From contig NC_092568.1 of the NCBI RefSeq assembly GCF_037975245.1, positions 29,045,501-29,109,500 of the forward strand: a stretch of 64,000 nucleotides of DNA, written 5' to 3'. Source of the DNA: Apostichopus japonicus. Lineage: Eukaryota > Echinodermata > Holothuroidea > Aspidochirotida > Stichopodidae. Below, piece by piece: positions 14,111 through 28,175 of this stretch. Made by a program: the position numbers and the translations under genes. The notes under the pieces are model-generated. The model was given only the letters and a program-made list of their open reading frames with translations, was not told the origin of the DNA and did not search any database. Position 1 is the first letter of the stretch; the number at the start of each line of letters is the position of its first letter.

Positions 14111-14262
14111 CCCCTTTGAACAGCTGGGCTGCTAAGAGGTTGTGTAGGGGATGAATACCTTCTCCTGGGTTGGTTATAAGTCCTATACTGATGATGTTGA
14201 GCCGAAATAAAAGAACAATGAAAAGCTAAATTCAATAAGAGAAAAATCCAAAGGAAATCCAT
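14111..14262 (-). CDS. First coding exon of a secreted protein (partial gene)
   Basis: On the minus strand an ATG at 14262-14260 in a strong Kozak context (A at -3, G at +4) opens a 50-codon frame. It begins MDFLWIFLLLNLAFHCSF, a textbook signal peptide with likely cleavage after Ala21. The mature start is Gln/His/Tyr-rich, followed by a basic patch (RRRY) and a Ser/Pro-rich stretch. The frame runs into GG|GTAAGT at 14111/14110, a near-perfect splice donor, leaving phase 2. An in-frame ATG upstream (14352) would destroy the N-terminal signal, so I prefer the inner start. The family is not recognised and the downstream exons were not found. A chance open frame is the alternative, but signal peptide, Kozak context and donor together argue for a real exon. 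Confidence 0.55.
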
Positions 14263-16470
14263 GATGTATAATTGCACTTCTCTTTTCTTTTTCCAAATAT
14301 GTCGATAAAGAGTAAAAAAGGTCCAAGTTTGGCCTGACCGTTCAATTGGCAAATATTGACGATATCGAAATCACAACCAAATTTATACCATTTTGTTAGT
14401 TTCGGAGAATGACGAACGTAAGTAAAGTTGAATTGACGCTGCAGTATACTGCAAGTAGCAGTCCGGTTAATGGTCCACACTCAACCCAAAGAAAAGAAGA
14501 AAAATGAAATACGTTACACCATAAAAAGTATCGCGTAACGTTATTAGCACTGTGTCTTTTGTTACGTTCACGCTAAACAACCATCCTGTAGCGAAACCCG
14601 GGTGTTGAATGAAGTCGTTCGCGTAAATCGAGACCTCCAGCCAGCTATTGTAGACCAAACCTAACAATATCCTCGTCCCCGATATGGTCATGGAATCACC
14701 GATATGAATTCTCTGTTTATCTCTTTATGATAATATTCCAATGTTTTAAATTATCCACAAGTATAAGTGATGTTGGGTATAGTACTCACACGTGTGCCAT
14801 GAGACGTAAGCACCGCCCCCACTTTTTAATTTTTTTTTTTATCTTTGGTTCCTGTGTGCGCGTAATGAACCGTTGTTTACAATGATGGAAACTCGGACCA
14901 GATTTACTTCCGACACCTACGCATGCATCACCATGCCGCTGGGCAACAGAAAAATCACTTCCAAAAACGATAGTGTCAAAACCTTTCTGTCCTAAAGAAA
15001 CAAACCCCGACCGAAGATCATGTAATTCCTCTGTTCCGCAGATTCAATTGCCGTAAAATGATAAAACAGCACAATGGGAGACAAGAGAGCGAAGCCCTAT
15101 AGTTCCCCCTTTTGGTGATGTTTCGGAGGTGTTTGATTAATTCGCGAGAGGTGCGATTTAAATCCAGCTGTCTCGTGTCCCGCCTACTTTCATTTCTCCA
15201 TACCACGGTAGTTTTCTTGCAGCCAACAGTATGTATATACGTTGTAACAAAAACAAACTACACAACTTTAAGCGGAGAATGATGGGCAATAAAAACGCTC
15301 TGCCATACGGTGATGATTCATGAAGGCCTCGGTTTGTACATGCGGGACTGCAGGCAGAAAAGGGCTTCAAACAATCAACAAACTTCTTCTCTTGAAAGGG
15401 TACAGAAGCATCTATCGTGTGCTCTCTCTCTCTCTCTCTCTTTCAAGCTCTCTTGTATATATTATATACTTCTTGTAATCCAAATGACCTTTTCACCTTA
15501 GCAGGCATTTGTAATGAGCTGTCAATTCTACGTGCTATCTTGGGTATACCCTGGTCATTTAGAATAACCGGTTTAGCTAAGTCAATATGCGTACAAGATT
15601 AAATGCGATAGCTCTGCATATAACGTTTGCTCCTTGAATATATGTTAAACGGTAAATCCAAGTATTGCGCGGTCTCTTACATGGATCGTTGCTTATCGGC
15701 GGTTTCGAAATGCATAAATCTCACAATACAGGAAAACACGTTTTTGTTTATGTGCCTTTTAAATATGAACGGTCGTTGCAAGAAGCAATCTGCAGAAACG
15801 AACATTTTTTCCCCCCTTCCCTTTCTTGGTAGCTGCTCAAGTATTTTCTGTCATGAATGGTTCCATTAATAGAGAGACTGGGAGGGTAAAAGGGCCCTTG
15901 CAATTGCTCTTAATGATTACTCTGTGAAAACCATTCAACCCAGTGGAATATAATCCGTGATGCAAATATTATAATCTACACAGGTTAGGCTTAATTGACA
16001 GACGCAGGTGTATAATATATCTCCTAATCCGTTTCCTGTGGGGTGTCCATCACTCTGGAGAGACAGATGGTTCAGCCTATACTGGTTGTATCGTACTGAG
16101 GACCGATTAATTAAACAAAGACTGCTATATAGACTACTTCGCGAATCTTTATAGCGACCTTCATACACTGTTAAGAATGTACCGCACTTCCCTAGGGTTT
16201 CATTGCCTCCCTCTGTGTGTGCAATTCCCCCCACCCCTCCCTCCCTCCATCCACTCACCGTCATTGTTTGATTGAGTAGACAAAAAGGAACGACCATTGC
16301 AAAAGGAAGTTGAATATTTATCAAGCACAGTGCCAACATAAATGATAATGAAATATAATAATCACGAAGAAAAAAAAGAGTCCTTTGTATTTGGGGCTTT
16401 GACCACCCTCGAATTAGTCCGTGGCCACAAATTGAACCCCCAGCCCTTACACCCTTACAAACCTCTCTTC
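14263..16470. other. Intergenic / upstream region, no gene supported
   Basis: This includes the presumed 5' region of the minus-strand secreted-protein exon. A (CT)n tract lies at 15420-15443. Open frames here are short and unsupported. Confidence 0.4.
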
Positions 16471-16848
16471 CAGTGGCGTAGGAAGGTACTTTTGAGTGGG
16501 GGGGGGGGCTGAAGACTGATGGCCGGCCTGGGGGAGGGGTCTAAGGGGAGGGGTGTCCCCCTCCCCTTTGGAATTCTTTGCATTTCCAGGTAGCCTCAGA
16601 TGCAATTTGGTGCAATATAGCACACTTCAACACCCACTCCATTTTGTAAACTTAATTTTGTATTTTCACCAGGCCTTAGATGCATTTTGGTGCTCCAAAT
16701 GAGATTTTTTTTCTCATTTGGAAATGAAAAAGGGGTTTTCTGACTTGCGAAGCGGGGGGGGGGGCGGAATGATACTTCCGCCCCTCCACATTTTTCACTG
16801 GGGGGGGGGCTGGCGCCCCCCCCCCCAGCCCCGGTTCCTACGCCCTTG
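16471..16848. mobile_element. hAT-type miniature element, GGCGTAGGAA family
   Basis: Left end CAGTGGCGTAGGAAGG, right end GGTTCCTACGCCCTTG. A perfect 8-bp target duplication CTCTCTTC flanks it (16463-16470 and 16849-16856). It is 378 bp, with G-runs and C-runs just inside both ends that can pair. It shares its first ~60 bp and last ~50 bp with the 189-bp copy at 23060, which looks like an internal-deletion derivative of the same family. It has no coding capacity. Confidence 0.92.
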
Positions 16849-19036
16849 CTCTCTTCTTTGTGTCGTACCCCATAAGACATAGCTGTTCCTTCTGGTGCCC
16901 CGTGAATTAAACTTTTCTAGTGATGTAACTACACATTATGGTACAATGATAACATTGATGGGCCCTATACTGAAACCCGTCAACAATGTAAAACCGGGGA
17001 ATGTTATAGTGGAGTACACCTACCCCGAATACCTGCAGAATGCAACCTTGTGACACTGTGATGACATATATATATATATACAATTCAAATGTGAGGCCAT
17101 GTATAGAAGTAGGGTTGGTTGCGCATAACCATTGTTTCCTGTGGGGCATAAAAATCCAAATATTTTTGTACACTTTAAATGTTCATTTGAAATTGTGTGA
17201 TTCTCTCTGGGATTCTATATCCAGGAAGTTGCGTTTTTCCACGTACAGTCGGAACATTCACAGAACGGGTAATCATAAAGATGGGAAAGCCATTTACAAC
17301 GGAGCAAGGATGTTCGCCCAATACAATTTGCCACCTGTATAATGTGCCCAAACAATCATTGTCATTCAACCTACACCTGGTGGAATTTGTTACATGTTAT
17401 AAGTTAAATACAGAATACTTACAGAGCCTAAGCATGACTTTACGTGGAATTTTTGTAGTATTAAACCATTCAAAATTTCACCCGGAAGTTAATCTTAAAA
17501 TATGACCTTTCCCAAAGGGAATCATTTTCTTTGCGGGGACTGGAGGGGAGGGGGGGAGGGGGTAGGGGTGGGAGATGTAGGTAGTAGTTCCCGTTATAAA
17601 TATATTGCTGTCGTGTAATGACGATTTCTGAATTTGCTTATTACCAACAAGTTACCAAAAACCCTAGTTTGGTACAACAAACGGCCAGAATTTAGCTAGA
17701 GCCAATGTTACCGTTTACAGTTGATTTTTGTTTAACCCTTTGGTTTTTGTCTGTGCCAATCACAAACATCAGAAATACGTGCGGTTTGGATGAGAGAGAA
17801 AAAGAGACATTCCCGACGGGTTGAAAAGGTTCGATGCAAAAAAAAACCCAACATTTAATAGACGAAACCAGGCGAAAGTTATTGATTTCTGGGAAACTTG
17901 CAAGCATCTGGAAACAACAACTCAAATAAATTTCTTTAATATTCTTTCAAGGCTACCAAAGTTCAAGTTTATTTTGTCGGAAAACTAAACAAGTCACACA
18001 ACCGATGACTCCAATATACTCTTTTATAAACTATTTGCGTTTACAAGGACATCACCACACACATAACATAAGGTTTGTGATAGTATAATATTGTATAACA
18101 AACAAACATAATGATAGCAATATGATGCACTTTTTTGGCACCGATTTTAACGATGTCCTGTACTTTGGATTCACCTTTTAAAGAGGTATATTGATATTAA
18201 AAGATTCTAGAGGGATGAAATAATTTGCATAAACAAAATAATGAATTGAAACAAAAAAATAAGAACAAAAATTATTCATAAAATTGATCTATTAGAGGTT
18301 AAGTTAATCAATCAATCATTTCATTGATCCAGCTGCCCCCAACCCCACCCCCCCCCCGAAAAAAAAAACGCTTAATGAAAATTGAATTTTAATTACGGTA
18401 TTTACGAGGTTACCTAAATCCCTCCTAACTTTATATCAAAGAAAGAAGGGGAATTAAGTACTTTGAAAGTCACGTTTGTCCTTCAAGATATAAACTCGAA
18501 TGTTATTTCAAGTAAAATAATCATGCAGGCATAGAAAAATGTGAAATTTCCAGAGTAAATCATCTGCGCAAGGTTTTCCTCTTGATGTTGCTGTATTTAT
18601 TCTTACTTTGAACGTCATTGAAACTTAGGCGATCTAATCTTGTTTCCATGTAAATGGCCCAATACATAATATGCCCACGAAATAGTTCACCAGTTGAATT
18701 TGGGGCCAAATATGCAGTCGAATTTTAAAGCTGTGTTGAATTTGGCACCGTATGTCGCGTGTGGCGTACTTGGCCGTGATATAGGAATGACCGGATTCAT
18801 ATAGTTGACAACTGATCTTTACAATATGTATTGAAATTTTCGTTCCCCTGATTATTAGAGCAATAAAACAAAACTTTTAATAAAGCTATCAGTTAGGCCT
18901 ACACTTGTGGAAATAAATGATATTGGCATCGAAATTAATTATGGTCATGTTTATTACTATTATCAAATACATCACTCTTATCAATCAAGTTTTCCATATC
19001 TTCCATAAAAATGATAAAAATCGACACTATAGCCTA
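16849..19036. other. Intergenic, nothing recognised
   Basis: Short (TA)n at about 17066-17080 and a G-rich tract at about 17540-17570. Otherwise AT-rich sequence with no supportable exon. Confidence 0.45.
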
Positions 19037-21372
<2,336 letters not shown>

Positions 21373-22642
21373 CAATGGCGTAGCCAGGAACTTTTCAGTG
21401 GGGGGGGGGGGTGCTGGGGGGCTTGACCATTTCCTGGGAGGGCGTCTTGTTACTATCTAAGCGGAGCGCTACCATGGGTTGGCGCGCAGCGTACCGAAAT
21501 TTTTTACCTAAAAAGGCCTCCTAGATCGTCGGAAATGACACTTCCCAGGCCTTGTAAGCAGGGGCGTCAATACGATTTGAACATTGGGGGGACGTAATCG
21601 ATTCAAGTATTCCGGCCGCAAGTACTATCTAAGCGGAGCGCCACCATCGGTTGGCGCGCAGCGTAGCAAGAAAATTTCAGATTTCAATACCTGCCAGATC
21701 GCTGGAGATGGCACTTACCAGGCTGGATAGCAGCCATCTAGTTACGTGATTTCGGGAGAAAATTACAAATTCGTCACTCAGGAAATCTGCAATAAAGTTC
21801 ATGCGGCCTTAATTTTTACGGAATATGCTCCCTATTTCCCCAATATTAGGGAACGGGCACCGTCTTTGAAACACCATCTACAACTAAACAACAAATATGT
21901 ACAGGCTTTGGCTCTAGCTATGAAGTGCCATGACTTCTTGAACTAGTTGTAGGCTCCGGCCGCACCATTATCCGCACACAGCTTGTGGTTTCAATCTCAA
22001 ATTTCGCTCGTCGCGACACACAGACAAAGTTACAGGTCATGATGTCAAAACTCTCGGTCACTTTTCATAGAACTGAACTTCTAATATTCGATGATATGAA
22101 GCCTGAGCTGTGTAAGCCCTAACCAAATACAGCCACGACACTAAAATGTGTGTGTGTGTGTGTGGGGGGGGGGACATTTGATAGTGTGTCCCCCACCCAT
22201 CGAAATTTGGGGGACGTGTCCCCCCGCCCCCCCCCCCCCCCAGGATTGACGCCCATGCTTGTAAGCTGCTCTAAAGTTTCTTCAACATCCCTCTGAAATA
22301 TTATTAGGGTGATAGACTGATTTTCAGCGATAGTATTGTCTCCTTTCTTGAAAATTTGGCAGTTTTAAGAGCATCAGGGTACGTCCCAGAAGTGAAAACC
22401 CGGCCTATGCACTATGTCACGTCCGGTTTTTCAGCAACTATAGCCTACTGCCGGTCCGCGGTCGAAGGGTCGTTCATGAGTGGTCATCATGGAGAATCGA
22501 GACCAATCAGACCAATGATATATTTTTCGCACATGTAATTTTTTTATCGACACCCAAAATCCCAGTGGGGGCGACTGGGGGGCGACAAGCTTCATGGGGG
22601 GGGGGGCTGTCGCCCCACGCCCCCCCCTTGGCTACGCCACTG
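21373..22642. mobile_element. hAT-type element, GGCGTAGCCA family, with a nested element
   Basis: The ends are CAATGGCGTAGCCAGG and, on the opposite strand, CAGTGGCGTAGCCAAGG. The flanking 8-mers TTAACAGC (21365-21372) and ATAACAGC (22643-22650) match at 7 of 8 positions, as expected for a hAT target duplication. G-runs lie inside both ends. A second element (21559-22257) has inserted into it. The internal motif CTATCTAAGCGGAGCG is shared with the copy at 53627. Confidence 0.88.
21559..22257. mobile_element. hAT-type element, GGGCGTCAAT family, nested
   Basis: Left end CAGGGGCGTCAATACG, right end GATTGACGCCCATG, flanked by a perfect 8-bp duplication CTTGTAAG (21551-21558 and 22258-22265). 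It is 699 bp. It contains a (TG)n tract and a G-run near 22150-22172 and a C-run before the right end. A 66-codon open frame inside (21746-21946) shows no recognisable transposase motif. Confidence 0.9.
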
Positions 22643-23059
22643 ATAACAGCGATGGATATATATACATGTTAATTGAATATTGCACCTGTCGCAATGGGAT
22701 TTAAAATAAAAAATATTACAATCCGGGTCATCACTGTGTCCCAACTTGGATTTTGGAGAATTAGACCTCGACCTATATGGTTTAAGTTTTTGCCCTAAGT
22801 TTTGCAAATAACATATAATATTTCATATAATAACATGATAGATAACATTATATAATAACATATAATATTTCAAATAATATATGAGGGAGTTTTTATTATC
22901 CGTCCGATACCAAACCAAACAAGACACCACAACACATCAGAAAGAAATGAAATTTCTCATCCAGTACATTTGGTGTCTGTGCTTAGGGAGTTCAAATTGA
23001 GTTGATAGTGAATCTGGCCTAACTTGGTATACCCAACGTCCAGGAAACAATGCATCCAT
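22643..23059. other. Intergenic, nothing recognised
   Basis: AT-rich spacer between two hAT-type elements. Confidence 0.5.
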
Positions 23060-23248
23060 CGGTGGCGTAGGAAGGTACTTTTGAGTGGGGGGGGGGGGGC
23101 TGAAGACTGACGGCCGGCCTGGGGAGGGGTTTAAGCGGGGGGGGGGGCCGGAATATTACTTCCGCCCCTCCATATTTTTCACTGGGGGGCTGGCGCCCCC
23201 CCCCCCCCCCAGCCCCCAGCCCCCAGCCCCCCGGTTCCTAAGCCCTTG
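23060..23248. mobile_element. hAT-type miniature element, short copy of GGCGTAGGAA family
   Basis: Left end CGGTGGCGTAGGAAGG, right end GGTTCCTAAGCCCTTG. A perfect 8-bp duplication GCATCCAT flanks it (23052-23059 and 23249-23256). At 189 bp it is an internally deleted relative of the 16471 copy, built mostly of G-runs then C-runs, so its transcript or single strand would fold into a hairpin. Confidence 0.9.
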
Positions 23249-24342
23249 GCATCCATTAAGGATTGCATTCATGTAAAGACAACATTATACCAAATACAAC
23301 AAAACAAACAAATGACTTAACTTCTTAATATCGTCAACCGACACTTTTCATTAAATAAAAAAAAAGAACCGGAGAAACGGTTTACTAACGTTGAGCATGA
23401 ACACATACAACCAAGTAAGGGTGAAGGCAAGTTAATCGCTGAGTATAATTTGTTTGGTAGAAATAACATCTAGGAAAGGTATTTTAGTTCGATCGATTCA
23501 TTGGAGTGATACTATTATACGGTGGTAAGTTTGGACAATTTAGTGACCAAACACACCACAAAAGCTACTTTATTGTATAAAAGGTTTGTAAATGAAGAGA
23601 AACGATAAGTCTCGGTTGTTAACCGAGGCATCGAGAGCTAGGTCGGGCCCCCGGCAATAGTATGTGACCGGGCCCCATGTGTGTGCTATTCATTTTACAT
23701 TGTGGAATGAATGAAGACACATTATTTTTTAACCCCTATTTTCCCAGCCCCTCCTTATAAATCATCCCGACATTTCCATCGTCCCTTGGACTGTATACCC
23801 CGCTGACCCCCCCCCCCCCCACCCCTACCAACCCCCACCTCTCGTCAGGTCTGGTTGTAAAGCCTACTTGGATACAGCTCTGTGGTCTTGTGGTATAATT
23901 AAGCACTTCAGAGATTGCTCATTAATGCGCCGCGTCTGAAAACTGATTCCACACAAAATCTCAAAACAATCCAAATTCTGATGAGAGATACCACAGCGAT
24001 TTGGAATTGACATCGATTCTTCCTAAAAAAGAATCTGTGAATGTAGGCTAATATTGTCATTTCAAACACAAACCACAATCTCAAGGCACGTGTTGGATAA
24101 ATCGTTGCAAAAATTATTGCCGGTTTGACTACCATAGCTGAAGAGAATGAATCTAGGGATGTAAGTAGGAATACGATCGACGGGGTAGGTAGGGTGCTTG
24201 GCTGGGGCAGGGGGGACTGGGGAGGGGAGGATGTGGCATATATGCGTGCCCTGAGGGTTGCACATATGCCCAATCCTTCACAGCAACTTATTTTCGAAAA
24301 TTAATCAACTTTGCCAGCAAATAAGGCTTCTTCAAGTAGCCT

Positions 24343-24369
24343 CTGAAGAAGATCCTGCTAGGATCGAAA
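24343..24369 (+). ncRNA. Hammerhead-ribozyme-like motif, probable retroelement remnant
   Basis: CTGAAGA is followed by one extra A, then a perfect hairpin GATCC-TGCTA-GGATC, then GAAA. This is the order of the hammerhead core (CUGANGA, stem II, GAAA). A mutated relative lies at 63796-63822. Hammerhead motifs are known from Penelope-like retroelements, so this may be a decayed end of one. The unpaired extra A and unverified stems I and III make catalytic activity uncertain. Confidence 0.35.
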
Positions 24370-24896
24370 TGTCAAGCCAACTTACTTTTACACAGCAAAT
24401 AATGATGATAGTTCTGAAACTGAAAATTGTAATCGATGGCGCACTTTCTATTTTAGGATGACATATATATAATGTTACACAACTTTGTGGTGACCACACA
24501 ATTATATAGTCCCCACGGTTTCAATTGTCTTGTTGCTGTTTTTTCGCATTTTAACTTCAAGCCTTTTCAGGAAATCTCCTTGCAATGTACTAATCCAAGG
24601 TACTTGTCTCGAATTGATACTTATTCTGAAGGGAAACATCGTATTATTTTATTGATCTACAATTAAATTATAGTTAACGATGAATGCGGTCTAATTTGAC
24701 GGTCTGTCTGCAAACAAGCCGAAAAAATAGTTTTGGTGATATAAACTATTTGCTGAGTTTACATAGGAAAGATCCTTGACAGTTAAATTAGCTTCACCCT
24801 GTCACTTATGTATCTGAGACTACCATCATTTGCAGTGTACCGTTTAGCGCTGTCATAATAACGAATTCCTTGTGATCTGAAACTGAATTGTTATGC

Positions 24897-24902
24897 TTTA
24901 TT
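24897..24902 (-). promoter_or_regulatory. Candidate poly(A) signal of the carrier gene
   Basis: AATAAA on the minus strand about 465 bp past the carrier stop codon, the first such hexamer I noticed downstream. Confidence 0.35.
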
Positions 24903-25364
24903 AATACGCGGTTCAAGCCGTAATTTAAAGGTGAAATATTTGACGTAAAATTACGCCATTCATAAAATAAAACAGTTTGTTAAGGTTAAGATAACGGGAA
25001 ACGTTATTTAGCATGATCATTCATTGTATAAGTAAACATTCATTGCCCGTTTTGTGATATAACAGAAATGCAAAGAAAATAAGTATACTGTAATACCGTA
25101 AATTAACATTCAAAGTTATAGGCCATTTGTCTAAGATCATGTGAAGCATTAAGTTAAGTAGTGGAATCGTGATGCTGCACCTGACGATGATGTCACAGTC
25201 TCGATGCAAGGGACTGTGGTTGAGAGCCGATCATGTCGTTCGAATGTCATGGTTTTTCGGGCCATGTGCTTTTCTGGGTGACTTTTCTTAAATCCTATCC
25301 ACTAGCCCGTGGTATTACCAATTACAAAGAGGTTTGATGACGTCACAGGCAATATGCAAAGATA

Positions 25365-27700
25365 TTATTTAACCAAACCCTTTCTCTCGACAAGGAACTT
25401 TCTACTGTAGATGAACACTGTGAATATTAAGGCGTTAACCGCGAAAGCCCGTGTAACCGCAACGCCAAGGCCTTTATGCAAATCGAAGATACCATCGTGT
25501 TTCACGCTCAGGTAGACCGCATCGGCTAGTCCTTTATATTTATTCACGCCCCCAACGCCATCTGCCTGGACACGTGACTTTATTGAGTCTACCGCATAAG
25601 TAAGAACCCAAGATGCCACACCTCCTAGTCCACCTGCCACAGCCTCCGTCATTACTTCCGGCAGGTTGCGTTTTACGAACTCCCTTCTCGATGCCTCGTA
25701 CGTCATAAAATAGAATCCAAAGGCCGGGACGTCCCTCGCGGCGGTCACTATCAGTCCTCGATAACATCCTCTCATACCCTCTATGCGATATATTGCCTTT
25801 AAGGTTCTCAAAGATCCTTTGTATCCCCGTATGTCGGTTTTTTCTCCGACGCCACTCATCTGCATTCTTATTTTAGCGAGCTCCGACGGGCACGAGATTA
25901 CGACCTGTGTCGCGCCTGCTGCGGACCCTGCCATGTAATGATTCAATAATGTGGGAGATTCGTAGTATTTTAGAAGGTTGCCTCGAACTCCAAACAGGAT
26001 GGAATTGATCGCTGTTATGCTTAGCATTGGTGACAACATGCCTTTGAACATCCCAAGCATCTGAACATAATGGGAGTAATAATGAAAATAATAGTCAACA
26101 TAATCAAAATAATCAAGGGTAGCCATCACGTTTGATGAACAGACAGAGGTCTGCATTAGGAGCGCAGGTAAGTTGTCAATTAACGTATAAGGCTCAAAGC
26201 ATTTTCTATATTTACTTGGGTAGGCGAATGTGAGCACGAAGTGTAGGGAAGAGGGTTCACTATATTTTGTATCATTTCAAAGCGAATGAATATACAAAAA
26301 AAAAAAAATGACCTATTTTGAAGACACATCTCTATATGCTAAACAGACAAGATCACAATGTGTAAGGAATTTACGGTTTGTGTGCAGTGTAAATACTAGA
26401 CAATTATGAAGTGTCGAAATATAAATGGGTTTCTTCTTTCGATATTTCTTTACGATGCACGCCATTCCGTGCTACAGTGGAATTTATAGTTCTACTCTGT
26501 TGGTATAGTAAACAATTTAGCTTGTTTCGGAAAAGCTGAACTGAATTCAACTTCAGTCAAGTTTTAGCGACTTGCGCCCTATAGATGCCTTTAAATAAGT
26601 CGACATACTTTATACGAAAACCTGAACATGTAAACCAAACGAGTTCACTACATCATGATACGTTCTTAGCCTTATCCCTCTTATATTGCGATCGTGACCA
26701 TTACATCATGGCGGTGTTGTTATGTCTTGGAAAGTGAATATCTATTGCACATGTCTTTGCTAAAAAGACTCTTTAAATTATGGTTGAATTTAAAAGTATC
26801 TATAAAACTCGAGTCACTGAAGTGCTTGAATTATTCTGTCTTCAACCTAATCAACAGTGAATGTTTATAGTTGGCGTTGTACATTCCCTATTGACGGTAT
26901 CGACGGAAAAATGCTTTTTTTCTGAATAAAGTTGTCTTTATAATTTAGTCGGATTTGGTTACAATCGTTAATACATAAAACTTACGCATGGCTCTAGTCA
27001 CATCACGATCCAGAAAAACCCTTAGACCATTCCACATATCTGTATTATATCTTAAGCAAACAAACACATTATACCACAACAACTATAGTGAGAAGTACAT
27101 TTACCAGCACATATACACATCCAGCATGATCCGGAAGAGCTCAAGTGCTCAAGTATAAGTCCGGCTTTATCTACCGGATTTGAACCTGTAACCTGTCATA
27201 ACTCCCAATTAATTCCGTTTCCTGCTTCATGCACAAGTAACATTCGAAAAGTAAGTTTCCATTGCATTGATGACTTTATCTGTCAGAGGCTTAATTAGCC
27301 AAAGAATACATTGACTTTGTTGTTGTTTCAACACTAAAGTAGTATTCATAACTAGGCTAGTTGTGACATGATATACACATACCGATTCATGGCGGATAAT
27401 CGAGGTTACACAGTGGATTGTTCCCCTGTACCTTGCTTTCGTACCGCCTTGTGCTTGAAGTCGCACCTGAGGAATTGAAAAAAAAAATGGAAAAAACAGC
27501 TTCTTATACATTTCCTGCTGCGCCAGGCCATGATCGACTGGGGGCTATGAAAAGTGGGAGTAATGTGTTCTCATTTTCACAATGTTCTTAACGAAAAAAG
27601 AAGACCTCAATATGCAAGTAATAATTGCCTACGTAAATAAACTATAAAAACATTCTTAGTAGCTAAAGGGTATTTACGTCGCTGAAGACATTTAATTCGC

Positions 27701-27775
<75 letters not shown>

Positions 27776-28175
27776 TTTACTATATTATTGGTACCTTTAT
27801 CGTGTCCAAAGGGTGGCCTATGGCAACCTGGGCCAATCCTGCTTGGAAGAAAATTTATAGAAACTTTATGGAAGCGCAACACGTTAATATGATATAATTA
27901 ACAAAGGAGGCTAGCTTACACTACCCTCTATAGGTCATCGGTATTACACTCTTACCTATATGCTATATTAGGCTAATCCTCTTAATAATATATATATTTA
28001 AATACAGTGATACATGTTGCTATCTTTGTGGTAACGGTTGACGTGCTTGCTTTGTTAAAAAAACTAACCACACCAAATTTCAACGATGATGGAGTGTAAC
28101 AAAATAATACAATTATTACAACAAAACAATTTCCAGCTCACCGCTGATCCATCCTGCTTCAAATTCTTCCGCCAT
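25365..28175 (-). CDS. Mitochondrial carrier, SLC25A45/47/48-like, four exons
   Basis: Exons on the minus strand: 28175-28142, 27838-27795, 27466-27383 and 26060-25365. All introns are GT-AG and the phases fit (1, 0, 0). The product is 285 residues, close to the usual ~300 of SLC25 inner-membrane carriers. Three carrier repeats are visible. Repeat 1 has P21-L-D-T-I-K26 and a later FKG. Repeat 2 has P112-S-E-L-A-K117 and CYRG. Repeat 3 has A210-V-D-S-I-K215 and LHKG. The N-terminus (MAEEFEAGWISG) and the GHPLDTIKVRLQ stretch look most like SLC25A45, as do SIKSRVQADG and RAFAVNA near the C-terminus. Family members move amino-acid-related, choline-like or carnitine-like solutes; the substrate here is inferred only at clade level. 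Odd points: the third signature has Ala in place of the usual Pro, as does RAFAVNA where relatives have RAFPVNA. The last exon alone could be misread as a longer single-exon gene, but residues upstream of Met55 there are intronic. Confidence 0.9.
27701..27763. repeat. (ATA)n/(TA)n microsatellite in a carrier intron
   Basis: ATA trinucleotides pass into TA dinucleotides between exons 2 and 3 of the carrier gene, about 30 bp downstream of exon 2. Confidence 0.9.

Larger units (their letters stand above)
23257..25364. other. Intergenic, 3' side of the carrier gene
   Basis: No exons seen. It contains a hammerhead-like motif (24343-24369) and a candidate poly(A) signal for the minus-strand carrier gene (24897-24902). 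Confidence 0.45.

Noticed and set aside
14232-14691. Overlapping minus-strand frames upstream of the secreted-protein exon
   Set aside because: They lack splice or domain support and overlap the presumed 5' region of the better-supported exon.
25540-25767. A 75-codon minus-strand frame overlapping the carrier
   Set aside because: Shadow frame inside the last carrier exon.
26061-26237. N-terminal extension of the last carrier exon (MLTFAYPSK...)
   Set aside because: It lies upstream of a good splice acceptor at 26061. The true upstream exons at 27383-28175 restore the family N-terminus in phase, so this is intron.
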